Below are positions 1 through 6,322 of a stretch of 14,037 bases of DNA, piece by piece. Source of the stretch: Acidobacteriaceae bacterium (lineage in GTDB: Bacteria > Acidobacteriota > Terriglobia > Terriglobales > Acidobacteriaceae). Within the stretch, counting starts at the first letter, position 1; every line of letters begins with the position of its first letter. Made by a program: the position numbers and the translations under genes. Under the pieces are notes generated by a model, which saw only the letters and a program-made list of their open reading frames with translations, did not search any database and had not been told where the DNA came from. The DNA lies in contig PLBX01000305.1 of NCBI GenBank assembly GCA_003135495.1, positions 1-14,037 of the forward strand, in the 5' to 3' direction.

Positions 1-180
1 GAGGGCTTGCTCCAAACCGGCATCGTCCCCACGAACCAGCAATTTCACGGCCTCTTCTATCTCTGCACGCATTGCCGTAAATTTAGCACAGCAACTGCCC
101 GCGGCCTGCTACCTGCGTTTCTGCCCGTCCAATACGCAGGCCCATACATCGACCATACGCTCCCACCCACCGGCACCTGA
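1..180 (+). CDS. 3' end of an unknown protein (partial)
   Basis: Frame 1 is open from the first base to a TGA at 178-180 and gives 59 residues of a protein whose start lies outside the window. The visible tail has a CTHC pair (C-x2-C) inside FYLCTHCRKF, then a Pro-rich end (LPPTGT). A single CxxC could bind metal or form a disulfide, but nothing else identifies the family. No domain was recognised. It is called as coding because the frame runs to a stop with a protein-like composition and the next promoter-like sequence begins about 30 bases later. Confidence 0.5.
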   Translation, partial: EGLLQTGIVPTNQQFHGLFYLCTHCRKFSTATARGLLPAFLPVQYAGPYIDHTLPPTGT

Positions 181-211
181 GCGCGGCTAGCCTCCGGTAC
201 AGAACAATTTG

Positions 212-240
212 TTACCAGCACGTCAAAACGGCGCTAAAAT
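212..240 (+). promoter_or_regulatory. Candidate sigma70-type promoter for the RPPP peptide 1 gene
   Basis: TTACCA at 212-217 (4 of 6 to TTGACA), a 17-base spacer, and TAAAAT at 235-240 (5 of 6 to TATAAT). Transcription would begin near 247, leaving a leader of about 19 bases that contains the GAGTGGGG ribosome binding site ahead of ATG 266. Seen in sequence; activity is inferred. Confidence 0.4.
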
Positions 241-265
241 TATCGAATTAGAGTGGGGTACCGAC

Positions 266-598
266 ATGGGGCTTATCCGGGTCGTCCGGAAAAGCAAACG
301 CGGCTTCGATTTCTATCGTGCCGCAGTCATGTGCGTGGTCGTAGTAAGCGTTTTGTGGGCGCGCATAACTCCGCCGAGTCTTCCTCACAGTTACAGTAGC
401 TCGTCCTTCCACTCGCTTGCGGATCATGATCATCGGCAGTCCTTTGCTCACGAGGACTCCCAGTGGGCGACTGCTCCAGCCACCACGTCTCGCACGCCAG
501 TAGCGATAACTTCACCTGCTCCAATCTCCGTCGCGACTCATTTTGTCGAAATCGTAACTGATGGCTGGCACTACAATCGCCCCCCGCCTCTCAGCTAA
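266..598 (+). CDS. Small single-pass membrane/exported protein with C-terminal RPPP motif (copy 1)
   Basis: A 110-aa protein of no family I can name. It has a short basic N-terminus (RVVRKSKRG), one hydrophobic segment at about residues 18-32, then a roughly 75-residue Ser/Thr/Pro/His-rich part. That part contains DHDHRQSF (53-60), a Trp at 67 (SQWATAP) and the ending WHYNRPPPLS. The layout suggests the tail lies in the periplasm, anchored or released after cleavage. ATG 266 is chosen over the upstream in-frame TTG 209 because GAGTGGGG sits 7 bases before it and because MGLIR then aligns with MSLLR of the paralogue at 8738. Two paralogues occur in this window (8403-8738 and 9750-10079), with the Trp at residues 67/68/67 and RPPP at 105/106/104. 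It heads a run of small genes that includes a DHp-only protein and a receiver. Confidence 0.75.
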   Translation: MGLIRVVRKSKRGFDFYRAAVMCVVVVSVLWARITPPSLPHSYSSSSFHSLADHDHRQSFAHEDSQWATAPATTSRTPVAITSPAPISVATHFVEIVTDGWHYNRPPPLS

Positions 599-727
599 TC
601 CTCCTGGTATCTCTTAGCGCACGCCTTGCAACTTCACACTTGCCGCCGCGAAAGCCAATGCTAATGTGGCGAGCGCAACAGCGATATTCCACCTTCCTAA
701 ACCAAACAGCAATGGAGGAAAAGCACC

Positions 728-913
728 ATGCCCGAACAAAATCGAAAAAACTGGCGCGAGTTGTGCCACGAAGCCCTGGAAGCCAGCAATCCTGACCAAC
801 TCATGGAAATTCTCCAGGAGTTAAACAAGGCCCTAAAACGCGAGGAGCAAGTCCGGCAGGACTTCCGGAAGGCAATTCATCCAAATAGGTCCGCAGGAGG
901 AATGCGATGTTGA
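728..913 (+). CDS. 61-aa charged helical protein
   Basis: A soluble, highly charged 61-residue protein. Residues 8-48 (NWRELCHEALEASNPDQLME, then an ILQELNKALKREEQ stretch) look like one or two amphipathic helices. There is no signal peptide or membrane segment. GGAGG lies 6-10 bases before ATG 728. The TGA at 911-913 overlaps the next gene's ATG at 907 by 7 bases, so the two are probably translationally coupled. No catalytic motif was seen. My impression, not checked, is that similar short W-x-E-L-C helical proteins recur in Acidobacteriota near receiver genes. It may be a partner or adaptor for the neighbouring DHp or receiver protein. Confidence 0.7.
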   Translation: MPEQNRKNWRELCHEALEASNPDQLMEILQELNKALKREEQVRQDFRKAIHPNRSAGGMRC

Positions 914-1449
914 AAGCTTTCTCCGTCGCAAAGGAATTGCCAATACCGGAAATAGAACGTCCGAATGTGCCGCCCTTAGCGCCGAAACGGCGGTGGAATG
1001 AGCCGACTTCGCTACGCTTTATCGTTGGGGCGGCGCTCGGCGTGGGCTTCGTCTCTTTTCTCGCAACTGAACTCATGCACCACATCCTGGTGCCGGACAT
1101 CGGACGGCATCAGGAAAGACTTCTCGCCGAAGGACTCTCGGCTTTGATCGTAAGCTATCTGACGGCGCGGTTACTGCAAATTTCCCGCGAGCGCCATCGT
1201 CTTACGATGGCGCGAATGCAAGTCATTGCCGAGATGAATCACCATATCCGCAATGCTCTGAGTCCCATTTCGCTCTCCGTAGATGCAGCTGACAATCAGC
1301 TACTTTTCCGCGCGATTTCGGAGGGAGTCGAACGCATTGACTGGGCTCTTCGTGAAATATTGCCTCGCGAATCGCCACTGCCTGAAGGTCAAGGCCATAC
1401 CGTCACATATTTCCAACGAAGAGGACCGAATAGCAATGAGCGACATTAA
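907..1449 (+). CDS. Membrane-anchored histidine kinase DHp-like protein lacking an ATPase domain
   Basis: A 180-aa protein. A Pro-rich cytoplasmic N-terminus (1-35) is followed by two hydrophobic segments (about 37-60 and 74-92), then a helix with the H-box-like sequence IAEMNHHIRNALSPI (107-121; candidate phospho-His 112 or 113). A second helix ends at VERIDWALREILPR (141-154), and then there is a short tail. This is the outline of a HisKA-type dimerisation/phosphotransfer hairpin, but the protein stops before any HATPase_c domain: no N, G1 or G2 boxes exist here or in the next 300 bases. It therefore cannot phosphorylate itself. Either another kinase or phosphatase acts on it, or it is a scaffold. 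GCAGGAGG precedes ATG 907 by 5 bases. It overlaps the upstream gene by 7 bases and the downstream receiver by 14. Confidence 0.75.
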   Translation: MLKAFSVAKELPIPEIERPNVPPLAPKRRWNEPTSLRFIVGAALGVGFVSFLATELMHHILVPDIGRHQERLLAEGLSALIVSYLTARLLQISRERHRLTMARMQVIAEMNHHIRNALSPISLSVDAADNQLLFRAISEGVERIDWALREILPRESPLPEGQGHTVTYFQRRGPNSNERH

Positions 1450-1795
1450 AATGGACGACATTAAAGTTCTTTGCGTCGAGAACCGTCCCGAATACATGGA
1501 TGCGCTGACCGACATGTTGAAAACGGCCGGATACCAGGTCATCACTGCGACCAACGGCGACCGTGCTCTGCACCTTCTGACTGCACGCCACGTCGATGGA
1601 GTGCTACTCGAATACGATCTTCCCGATGCTACCGGCATTGCTATTCGAGAAAAAATGAAGCGCATCAATCCCGATGTGCCCATACTTCTTTTTTGCGGCG
1701 TCGGCAGCGATACTCCTTTTCTCCTGCGTTTTTTCGACTCTTACTTGCGCAACAAGATGTCGCCCGAAGAAGTTTTCGAAGAGTTGGATTCATGA
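1436..1795 (+). CDS. Stand-alone receiver-like protein with Glu at the phospho-acceptor position (copy 1)
   Basis: A 119-aa single-domain CheY-like fold. KVLCVEN (10-16) is the first strand with an E-N acidic pair in place of D-D. AGYQVITATNGDRAL (31-45) and VDGVLLEYDLPDATG (53-67) follow. In the last block the acceptor Asp of the usual D-x3-P-x3-G pattern is Glu59. In PILLFC the Thr/Ser switch position is Cys87. In DSYLRNKM the conserved Lys position reads Asn106, with a Lys one residue later. There is no output domain. Glu often mimics phospho-Asp, so the protein may be locked in an active-like state; that is inference. ATG 1436 follows GAAGAGGA; ATG 1451 is a possible alternative start. 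It overlaps the DHp-only gene by 14 bases. A paralogue with the same Glu substitution is at 7973-8314. Confidence 0.85.
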   Translation: MSDIKMDDIKVLCVENRPEYMDALTDMLKTAGYQVITATNGDRALHLLTARHVDGVLLEYDLPDATGIAIREKMKRINPDVPILLFCGVGSDTPFLLRFFDSYLRNKMSPEEVFEELDS

Positions 1796-1849
1796 CTTGT
1801 TCTTTCTCCTGAGTGAAGTGACTTCGATTCCTGTGAAGGAGGCTTCCCA

Positions 1850-2017
1850 TTGAAAATCAAGGTCCCTTTAAGAGCAAAGGTCTCCCGGATAGAAATTGCC
1901 AGATGCGTATTTATCGTTGTCCTGACGGTACTTTTTTTTCTGCTTGGCCAAAGCATGGTCGAACACCGCTTCTTTCAGGGCGGCCGTCAACACTGGAACG
2001 GTTCGGTCGGGCAATAG
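1850..2017 (+). CDS. 55-aa single-pass membrane microprotein (TTG start)
   Basis: A short gene with a near-perfect ribosome binding site, AAGGAGG at 1836-1842, 7 bases before TTG 1850; the frame ends at TAG 2015-2017. The product has a basic N-terminus (MKIKVPLRAKVSRIEIARC), one strongly hydrophobic segment at about residues 19-33 (CVFIVVLTVLFFLLG), and a 20-residue tail rich in His, Arg, Gln and aromatics (MVEHRFFQGGRQHWNGSVGQ). The orientation suggests the tail faces the periplasm. It follows the receiver gene by 54 bases and has the same basic-TM-polar layout as the RPPP peptides, but it lacks the RPPP end. No homologous domain was recognised. Confidence 0.7.
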   Translation: MKIKVPLRAKVSRIEIARCVFIVVLTVLFFLLGQSMVEHRFFQGGRQHWNGSVGQ

Positions 2018-2132
2018 CCGGCACAGAAGTGAAGTTGGGTCAGCGGAAAAGGGCCTTCGCTCCTTTAGCCGCGGCGCGCGTCAGAAACAGACCTCGATTC
2101 GCGCAACAAATATGTGGGCTCGGCGAATTTGT

Positions 2133-2149
2133 TCAGCAATGGCCGCTGA
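2133..2149. promoter_or_regulatory. Candidate LysR-type operator (dyad TCAGC-N7-GCTGA)
   Basis: A perfect 5-bp inverted repeat with a 7-base centre, about 85 bases upstream of the LysR-family start codon. LysR regulators often bind such interrupted dyads near their own gene. This one fits in position and size, but there is only one copy and no clear promoter to anchor it. Confidence 0.25.
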
Positions 2150-2232
2150 TGCCGCCGCAACTTCACTCCTGCACTTCTCTTTAATCCCTTGCGAGATCGT
2201 GATTCGGCCGCTGATAATGCCGAAGGAGCCGC

Positions 2233-3177
2233 GTGGAAAATTTCCGACTTAAGGTCTTTCGAACTGTTGCCAAGCACTTAAACTTTCGCAAAGCGGCGGA
2301 GGAACTTTGCCTCACCCAGCCCGCCGTCACCCTTCAGATCAAAACTCTGGAACAATACCTTGGCGTTCAATTGTTCGACCGAAGCGGGGCCCGGATCTCG
2401 CTTACCTCTGCCGGTTCGGTTCTCCTGAAATATGCCCGCAACATCGAGGAACTGGAATCGGCTGCGCTGGCCGCACTGGCGCTCCTTGCCGGTGACCAAA
2501 GGGGCGACTTGCGCATCGGCGCATCGTTGACCATTGCGCAGTACATTCTCCCTCATCTTTTGGGCGCATTTCAGCAGCAGCATCCCCAGGTTCGCCCTCA
2601 TGTCACTACCTGCAATACCGAGCAGGTACTCGAAGCATTGGTAGCCCGCGATGTATCGGTAGGATTCATCGAAGGACCTGCTTTGCGCCGCGACGTTCAT
2701 ACCGAAACGTTCCTCGAAGATGAGATCGTTCTCATGGTTCCTCCAGCTCACGAATGGAGCGAACGTGGCTTCGTTGAACCGGCGGAGTTAAAGCAAGAGC
2801 GAATGATCATGCGGGAACGCGGTTCCGGGACGCGCAGGGTCGTCGAAATGGCTCTTCAAAAGGCTGGAGTCCAAGCCAAACAACTCAAGCTCGCGATGGA
2901 ATTCGATTCCACCGAAGGCATCATGACCGCCGTTGAAGCTGGCCTCGGCATCGGGTTCGCCTCCCTGTGGTCCATCAGCAAAGCACTGCAGTTGGGATCA
3001 CTCCGAGTTGTGCCGATTCATGACGTGCGCATCACACGGCCGCTCCGGGTCGCGTACGCGCGTAGCCAGGAACCGCAAGGAATTACGCTCGCCTTTCTGC
3101 ACTTTCTACGTTCCCGCCACGCCGTCCTGAGCCCTATACGATCAAAAATCCGCCCGCCCTCTGCTCATCGAACTTAA
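2233..3177 (+). CDS. LysR-family transcriptional regulator (CysB/CbbR/YeiE-like)
   Basis: A 314-aa regulator. The N-terminal winged HTH is at 1-60 (RTVAKHLNFRKAAEELCLTQ, then PAVTLQIKTLEQ and LGVQLFDR). It is followed by a linker helix (about 62-88) and the periplasmic-binding-protein-like effector domain (about 90-295), beginning LRIGASLTIAQYILPHLL and containing VGFIEGP and GLGIGFAS. The length is normal for the family. The start is GTG 2233 with AAGGAG 4 bases upstream; no better upstream start is evident. The next gene on the same strand is a YeiH/UPF0324 transporter. LysR (YeiE-type) regulators are commonly found beside yeiH, so control of that transporter is likely. The inducing ligand cannot be read from the sequence. 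Confidence 0.93.
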   Translation: MENFRLKVFRTVAKHLNFRKAAEELCLTQPAVTLQIKTLEQYLGVQLFDRSGARISLTSAGSVLLKYARNIEELESAALAALALLAGDQRGDLRIGASLTIAQYILPHLLGAFQQQHPQVRPHVTTCNTEQVLEALVARDVSVGFIEGPALRRDVHTETFLEDEIVLMVPPAHEWSERGFVEPAELKQERMIMRERGSGTRRVVEMALQKAGVQAKQLKLAMEFDSTEGIMTAVEAGLGIGFASLWSISKALQLGSLRVVPIHDVRITRPLRVAYARSQEPQGITLAFLHFLRSRHAVLSPIRSKIRPPSAHRT

Positions 3178-3212
3178 TTATCTGAATCAACTTTTTTCAA
3201 ACCAGATCCACA

Positions 3213-3237
3213 TTACTCGCAGCATTCGCCGCGATAA
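3213..3237. promoter_or_regulatory. Candidate operator upstream of the YeiH-family gene
   Basis: An imperfect inverted repeat, TTACTCGC then GCGATAA (one-base mismatch in length) separated by 10 bases, lies about 90 bases before the transporter start and downstream of the LysR stop. Its position fits a LysR activator site. The match is short and unsupported by a clear -35/-10 pair. Confidence 0.2.
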
Positions 3238-3324
3238 GCCGCCCGTATGAGCAATAGGAATTACTACTTGGACAAGCATCCTCTGTGTCGCCACACTGGA
3301 GTTTGACAAACGGCTTTTTCTAAC

Positions 3325-4260
3325 TTGATCAATTTGACTAAATCGAAGAACATCTTCTTTCTAGGCCTGATCCTCGCTGCCAGCGGCCTCATCTCAACTC
3401 CCCTAGCTCTGCTAATTGGACTGATCTACGGCTTATCATTCGCGCATCCCTATAGCGTCGACTCGAAAAAGTTATCGGCGTTCCTCCTGCAGGCGTCCAT
3501 CGTTTTCTTGGGCTTTGGCATGAACCTGCACGAGGTCGTGCGCGCCGGCCGGAGCGGGTTCGCCTATACCGCCCTCAGCATAACGTTTGCCATGCTTCTT
3601 GGTCTCGCGATCGGGCGGTTGTTCAAAGTGCAAGGCATCCCATCTCTTCTAATCAGCGCGGGGACTGCCATCTGTGGAGGCAGCGCAATCGCCGCCGTCG
3701 GTCCCGTAGTCAACGCCCGAGAAGAGGAGATGGCCGTCTCCCTCGGAACCGTCTTTATGTTGAACTCGGTTGCCCTGTTCCTTTTTCCAGTCGTCGGGTA
3801 TGCGCTTCATCTCAGTCAGTCTCAGTTTGGATTATGGTCCGCGCTGGCCATCCACGACACCAGTTCAGTGGTCGGCGCCGCCGCCAAATACGGCCCGCAA
3901 GCATTAATCATCGGAACCACGATCAAACTCGCCAGGGCGCTGTGGATCGTGCCTCTTACGTTCGCTGTAGCAATGGTGAAAAAGAGCAAGACCCGAATCC
4001 AGTGGCCGTGGTTTATTTTGCTTTTTTGCCTTGCCGCAGTAACGAACACTTATTTTCCGCTGTTCGGATCCATGTATCCAAAACTCAGCGCACTAGGAAA
4101 AACTGGTTTGACCGTCACTCTTTATCTGATCGGCACAGGCATTTCCAAATCAACTTTGAAACAAGTCGGAGTGCGCCCTCTTTTGCAAGGTGTTTTGCTC
4201 TGGGCGATCGTGGCCATAACCTCTCTCGATCTGATTCGTGCCGGATGGATCGAGGTCTGA
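3325..4260 (+). CDS. YeiH/UPF0324-family putative sulfate exporter, inner membrane
   Basis: A 311-aa polytopic membrane protein with about nine to ten hydrophobic segments. Family hallmarks are visible: LQASIVFLGFGMNLHEV (55-71), the glycine-rich SAGTAICGGSAIAAVGP (111-127), the AIHDTSSVVGAAAKYGPQAL loop (175-194) and the C-terminal KTGLTVTLYLIGTGIS (259-274). The family is annotated as a putative sulfate exporter; its substrate is not firmly established. The first possible start after an in-frame stop (3304-3306) is TTG 3325. No good ribosome binding site precedes it, so the exact start is uncertain; TTG 3334 is an alternative. It lies 147 bases after a LysR gene on the same strand, the usual regulator-transporter pairing. 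Confidence 0.9.
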   Translation: MINLTKSKNIFFLGLILAASGLISTPLALLIGLIYGLSFAHPYSVDSKKLSAFLLQASIVFLGFGMNLHEVVRAGRSGFAYTALSITFAMLLGLAIGRLFKVQGIPSLLISAGTAICGGSAIAAVGPVVNAREEEMAVSLGTVFMLNSVALFLFPVVGYALHLSQSQFGLWSALAIHDTSSVVGAAAKYGPQALIIGTTIKLARALWIVPLTFAVAMVKKSKTRIQWPWFILLFCLAAVTNTYFPLFGSMYPKLSALGKTGLTVTLYLIGTGISKSTLKQVGVRPLLQGVLLWAIVAITSLDLIRAGWIEV

Positions 4261-4385
4261 TGCGCTGAGCACGAGTTCTTTGTGCAGGAACAAAGTGTCT
4301 TCTTCCGAAAGGGCAGCACAACGTTACCGACCTATCGGGGACTCGATACGTCGTCTCGGGTTCGGCGGGTTACGTAATATAAGCA

Positions 4386-4437
4386 GCGCTTGACGTTGAC
4401 CGGAACGGTTATGCCGCGCCGGTGAAACGTCAAGCGC
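4386..4437. terminator. Long inverted repeat between convergent genes (possible bidirectional terminator)
   Basis: GCGCTTGACGTT at 4386-4397 pairs perfectly with AACGTCAAGCGC at 4426-4437. Inside it, ACCGG (4399-4403) pairs with CCGGT (4419-4423) around a 15-base loop, with only a G opposite GA between the two stems. It lies between the end of the YeiH gene (+) and the end of the FecR-domain gene (-), where a shared terminator is expected. Neither side has a proper T-run, so it is an atypical intrinsic terminator or a protein-binding dyad. Confidence 0.45.
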
Positions 4438-4448
4438 CTACTTTACCG

Positions 4449-5612
4449 CTAGTGTCCATGAGAGCCGCCACCGCTACTCATGCCACCGCCGTGGAAGCCG
4501 CCTCCCCCGCCGCCGCCGTGAAATCCACCTCCGCCGCCGTGGAAGCCCCCGCCGTGGAACCCACCCCTGCCGAAGCCTCCGAAGCCGCGCCCAGATCCGG
4601 CCATTAACGATCCAGAATGGAAGCCACCCCCGGTTGATCCCGGTCCGCGGTAGATGCCATGGGCATAGTTATGGCCCTCAACATAGTGAGAACCCGGGCC
4701 CCAGTTGCGAGCGTTGGTGCTGAACTGATGATAATAACGTCCGCGTCCGTAGCCATAGCCGCCGTAGCCGTATCCGTATCCATAGCCAAAGAATGGCGCT
4801 TCGTATACCCACCATGGCGAGTAGAACCCCCAGCCGAACGGGCTGTAGAAAATGCCGTCTCCGGGAATGAAAGTGAAGGCAGAGAAATAAGGATCCCAAT
4901 ACCAATCGGCGCCCATAAAGCCCGATCCCCACGCTCCGCCTCCATTTTGCGCATAGAGGCTGGCCGCGTCGACATTCGCTTCTGCCAGGTAAGCGGAGCG
5001 AAGGCTGCTCCAACGATAGAGATCACCGTCTTCATATGCTTTCTTGTCGAACTTCTGCACGTGAAGTCGCCCTGAAGATACCAGGCTGATCTCGCGTCCG
5101 CCCTTAAGAGTTACGGGCTTATGGCCGTTCTCTACGAAGGCTTTACCATCAAACACCCGGAGCTCTTGTTGATTCAGGTTAAAGTCGTACAGCCCGGTTT
5201 TCAAAAGTCGCGTTGTCGAACCGTCCTCATCGATTCGGATATCGTTTTCCGGGTGGATCTCGGCGACCTCGATCATCGCGTGACCCTTTTCTAGATCGAT
5301 CTCTGTATCTGTAATGCTCGGAGATATCATCTTTACCGAACTATTGTTACCTACACGCAGAAACACTCCGGGCGTCAGTAATACCTCGGCTTTACCTTTT
5401 CCTGTTGTTAGTGATTGTCCAGCTTGTAACTCGGCCGAACCGATCGACTTAGAATCAAGCGAATTAGAGCCAATCGAAGCCTCTCCCTCTACATAATTAA
5501 GAGTCCCTGGTAGCGCTGCATTTGCACTCGTGTTCCTATCACCCCACGCGGGCACAGATAGAATCGCGGCCAGGAAGAAGCCGGCGACAGCTTGCAAATA
5601 TCGTAGCCGCAT
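4449..5612 (-). CDS. Exported FecR-domain protein with Tyr/Gly and Gly/His-rich tail
   Basis: A 387-aa protein with a signal peptide at 1-24 (LQAVAGFFLAAILSVPAWG). A FecR-like beta domain at about 36-165 starts at GTLNYVEGEASI and includes LQAGQSLTTGKGKAEVLLTP, VFLRVGNNSSVKM and LRVFDGKAFVENG. A region of about 60 residues follows (180-225). The tail is low-complexity: aromatic and Gly-rich (DWYWDPYFSAFTFIPG; GYGYGYGYGGYGYGRG), then GFHGGG repeats ending SHGH. The His/Gly tail might bind metal or the cell wall; that is inference. Here the domain is exported, not the cytoplasmic anti-sigma arrangement of classical FecR. The start at 5612 has AAGGAGG about 9 bases upstream and gives a clean signal peptide; an open frame to 5780 is non-coding leader. 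It is the last gene of the minus-strand group of exported proteins. Confidence 0.88.
   Translation of the reverse strand: MRLRYLQAVAGFFLAAILSVPAWGDRNTSANAALPGTLNYVEGEASIGSNSLDSKSIGSAELQAGQSLTTGKGKAEVLLTPGVFLRVGNNSSVKMISPSITDTEIDLEKGHAMIEVAEIHPENDIRIDEDGSTTRLLKTGLYDFNLNQQELRVFDGKAFVENGHKPVTLKGGREISLVSSGRLHVQKFDKKAYEDGDLYRWSSLRSAYLAEANVDAASLYAQNGGGAWGSGFMGADWYWDPYFSAFTFIPGDGIFYSPFGWGFYSPWWVYEAPFFGYGYGYGYGGYGYGRGRYYHQFSTNARNWGPGSHYVEGHNYAHGIYRGPGSTGGGFHSGSLMAGSGRGFGGFGRGGFHGGGFHGGGGGFHGGGGGGGFHGGGMSSGGGSHGH
4482..4566 (-). repeat. GFHGGG-encoding repeat tract in the FecR-domain gene
   Basis: Four copies of a unit reading G-F-H-G-G(-G), separated by variable Gly runs, are encoded by GC-rich near-repeats (GGCTTCCACGGCGG-like on the minus strand) at the 3' end of the gene. 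Such tracts tend to vary in length by slippage. Confidence 0.7.
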
Positions 5613-5800
5613 ATTTTCTTCCTCCTTAACCTTTACTATATTTGATGCTGTGCCGGGGCGCCGCGATGCTTGGCCCTTCGCCGAGCCCACCTCCGAGAAC
5701 GCGCTGTAGTCGCGGTGTTTGATGGCATTCGATACTTTGGTAACTCCGCTATGCCCGAGCGACCCACTTCCGACCTGCAATCAACACTCTTACATTCTCT

Positions 5801-6220
5801 TTACAGCCGCGGCGACCCTGGCGTCAATACGCCGCCTCGACTCGACGCAGCCGGACCTCTGATCGGCGAACTACCTGATCTGGTTGATAAGTCGGAACCG
5901 ATCATGCCACGATAGTGCGAACCGCTGGTGGCAGTTGCAATGCCTGGGGTCGTAAGCGCGAAGGCTGAACCGTTATTGGTTGGCGACGAATACAAAAAGA
6001 ATTGTCTGGTGGAAGGTGATAACGCTAAGGGCGCAACTGGAGTATACGCGGGCAAGCTCGGCAAAGGCCGAAAGAAACTAGTCGGTTGCTTATCAGTCCC
6101 CCTTAGCACGAAGCTCGTCGCCGGTGTTAGAGGGCAGTTATTAGAAAAGCACAACTGTTGCTGGCCATACGCAGGCATCAAGAATCCGGTTAACATGACT
6201 AACACCAACAGTGATTTCAC
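5801..6220 (-). CDS. Small exported Pro/Ser/Thr-rich protein of unknown function
   Basis: A 139-aa protein. A typical signal peptide occupies 1-19 (MKSLLVLVMLTGFLMPAYG). The mature part is low-complexity and rich in Ser, Thr, Pro and Gly, with one Cys pair near its start (CFSNNC, 24-29), a Pro-rich patch (FFRPLPSLPAYTPVAPLALS) and a basic Ser/Gly end. No domain was recognised. The start is GTG 6220 with GAGGTG 5 bases upstream, and a promoter-like pair lies just before it. The opposite-strand frame over the same bases has no comparable start signal. It sits between the LVIVD and FecR-domain genes on the same strand and is probably a surface or periplasmic protein. Confidence 0.65.
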   Translation of the reverse strand: MKSLLVLVMLTGFLMPAYGQQQLCFSNNCPLTPATSFVLRGTDKQPTSFFRPLPSLPAYTPVAPLALSPSTRQFFLYSSPTNNGSAFALTTPGIATATSGSHYRGMIGSDLSTRSGSSPIRGPAASSRGGVLTPGSPRL

Positions 6221-6240
6221 AAAGCACCTCGCAATCTGTT

Positions 6241-6269
6241 TTTATACTTCTCTGTTATTGTTTCGTTAA
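6241..6269 (-). promoter_or_regulatory. Candidate sigma70-type promoter for the small exported protein gene
   Basis: On the minus strand TTAACG (6269-6264, 4 of 6 to consensus), a 17-base spacer, then TATAAA (6246-6241, 5 of 6). Transcription would begin near 6234, giving a leader of about 14 bases that just includes the GAGGTG ribosome binding site of the GTG start at 6220. Confidence 0.4.
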
Positions 6270-6322
6270 GTTCCCACTCCTTAGTCTTGAGTCTTGCTTA
6301 TTACACGTTGCTCGCCGATGTG

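Noticed and set aside
209..265. Upstream TTG start for RPPP peptide 1
   Set aside because: ATG 266 has a well-placed ribosome binding site and aligns with the start of copy 2; the TTG would overlap the candidate promoter.
614..799. Minus-strand 61-codon open frame with hydrophobic composition
   Set aside because: It lies antisense to the spacer and to the start of the 61-aa helical gene, which has a clear ribosome binding site; nothing supports it.
2189..2218. TTGCGA-18-GATAAT promoter-like pair before the LysR gene
   Set aside because: Transcription would start within or just after the ribosome binding site, about 8 bases from the GTG, which is too close to be useful.
5613..5780. N-terminal extension of the FecR-domain protein
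   Set aside because: It would bury the signal peptide; the ATG at 5612 has a strong ribosome binding site.
5613..5800. Cyclic-di-GMP riboswitch in the FecR-gene leader (TAGCGGAGTTACC resembles the 3' part of the class I consensus)
   Set aside because: The other conserved blocks (GGCAAACC and GACGCAAAGCC) are missing, so the match is probably chance.
5928..6269. Plus-strand 113-codon open frame
   Set aside because: It is antisense to the exported Pro/Ser-rich gene, which has a signal peptide, a ribosome binding site and a promoter-like pair.
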